The translations under genes and the position numbers were made by a program. From positions 2,133,336-2,197,335 of the forward strand of contig NZ_CP073084.1 in assembly GCF_018137985.1 (NCBI RefSeq): a stretch of 64,000 bases of DNA, written 5' to 3'. Within the stretch, counting starts at the first letter, position 1. Each line of letters begins with the position of its first letter. The stretch is from Streptococcus oriscaviae (GTDB taxonomy: Bacteria; Bacillota; Bacilli; Lactobacillales; Streptococcaceae). The notes under the pieces are model-generated. The model searched no databases, had not been told where the DNA came from, and worked only from the letters and a program-made list of their open reading frames with translations. Positions 63,782-64,000 of the stretch are shown piece by piece.

Positions 63782-64000
63782 TGAAACGTGTTATCACATA
63801 CGGTACATTTGATTTATTGCATTACGGCCACATCAATCTCTTAAAGCGGGCAAAAGCTTTAGGAGATTATCTTATTGTTGCCATTTCAACAGATGAGTTC
63901 AATTGGAATGAAAAACAGAAGAAGTGCTACTTTACCTATGAGCAGCGCAAAGCCTTGGTAGAGGCTATTCGATATGTTGACTTGGTTATCCCTGAAGAAA
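63781..64000 (+). CDS. tagD: Glycerol-3-phosphate cytidylyltransferase, 5' part (cut by window end)
   Basis: The 73 residues seen match TagD/Gct cytidylyltransferases: ITYGTFDLLHYGHINLLKRA contains the nucleotidyltransferase HxGH motif (HYGH), followed by LGDYLIVAISTDEFN. The enzyme makes CDP-glycerol from glycerol-3-phosphate and CTP. In a capsule locus this suggests glycerol phosphate in the capsule repeat. The end lies outside the window. Confidence 0.9.
   Translation, partial: MKRVITYGTFDLLHYGHINLLKRAKALGDYLIVAISTDEFNWNEKQKKCYFTYEQRKALVEAIRYVDLVIPEE

Overview
The window is a low-GC Gram-positive chromosome segment from a Streptococcus, most likely S. suis or a close relative. Evidence for this: a streptococcal gene set throughout (ftsW-ppc, tuf and tpiA, ftsEX after prfB, proBAC), and a capsule locus preceded by a DegV-family gene, a MocR/GntR-type regulator and yaaA. 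That trio recalls the orfZ-orfY-orfX flank described upstream of the S. suis cps genes. The capsule genes themselves run wzg-wzh-wzd-wze, the order I associate with S. pneumoniae and S. agalactiae, so the exact species is left open.

Layout. 1-3.6 kb: end of the RNA helicase gene cshA, a C-terminally truncated bacteriocin-associated membrane protein bracketed by two copies of a 46-bp terminator/promoter element, a GNAT acetyltransferase and an azoreductase. 3.6-9.9 kb: lysS, an overlapping DUF368-ybaK-phosphatase operon, thiT under a TPP riboswitch, a membrane-anchored GH25 protein, and an ECF S-component with a DUF4430 lipoprotein. 10-19 kb: ftsW, ppc, an ECF sigma/anti-sigma operon, a CcpA-type controlled GH13 amylase, and tuf. 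19.2-23.6 kb: an accessory block between tuf and tpiA, made of a small zinc-ribbon/HTH/membrane-protein operon and a 1004-residue CHAP-ricin-Big2-choline-binding surface protein. 24.6-29 kb: a secreted 1443-residue GH25 protein with ten Bsp-like repeats. 29-36 kb: HAD and HD hydrolases, a divergent TSUP transporter, DUF1934, and a P-type ATPase behind a yybP-ykoY (Mn2+) riboswitch. 36-39.5 kb: a large MucBP-repeat surface protein with a sorting-signal-like LPNTS module near its N terminus and an 18-unit 36-bp repeat.

39.7-52 kb: two tandem TM2 genes, VanZ-like protein, queG, prfB with its programmed frameshift, ftsEX, an MBL hydrolase, dinG and proBAC. 52-57.5 kb: the capsule-flanking genes (TetR, DegV, rhodanese, MocR, hemolysin III, DUF1836, yaaA). 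57.6-64 kb: the start of the capsule operon (wzg, wzh, wzd, wze, an initiating sugar transferase, a DUF1972 glycosyltransferase, and a glycerol-3-phosphate cytidylyltransferase cut by the window end).

Recurring themes. Many genes act at the cell surface: peptidoglycan hydrolases, lipid-carrier recycling, division, capsule and adhesins. Several regulatory elements can be read directly: two riboswitches, an ECF-type autoregulatory promoter, a cre-overlapped promoter, and a set of six genes whose -10 box lies only 6-8 nt before the ATG, which predicts leaderless mRNAs. I saw no tRNA, rRNA, CRISPR array, transposase or complete insertion sequence.
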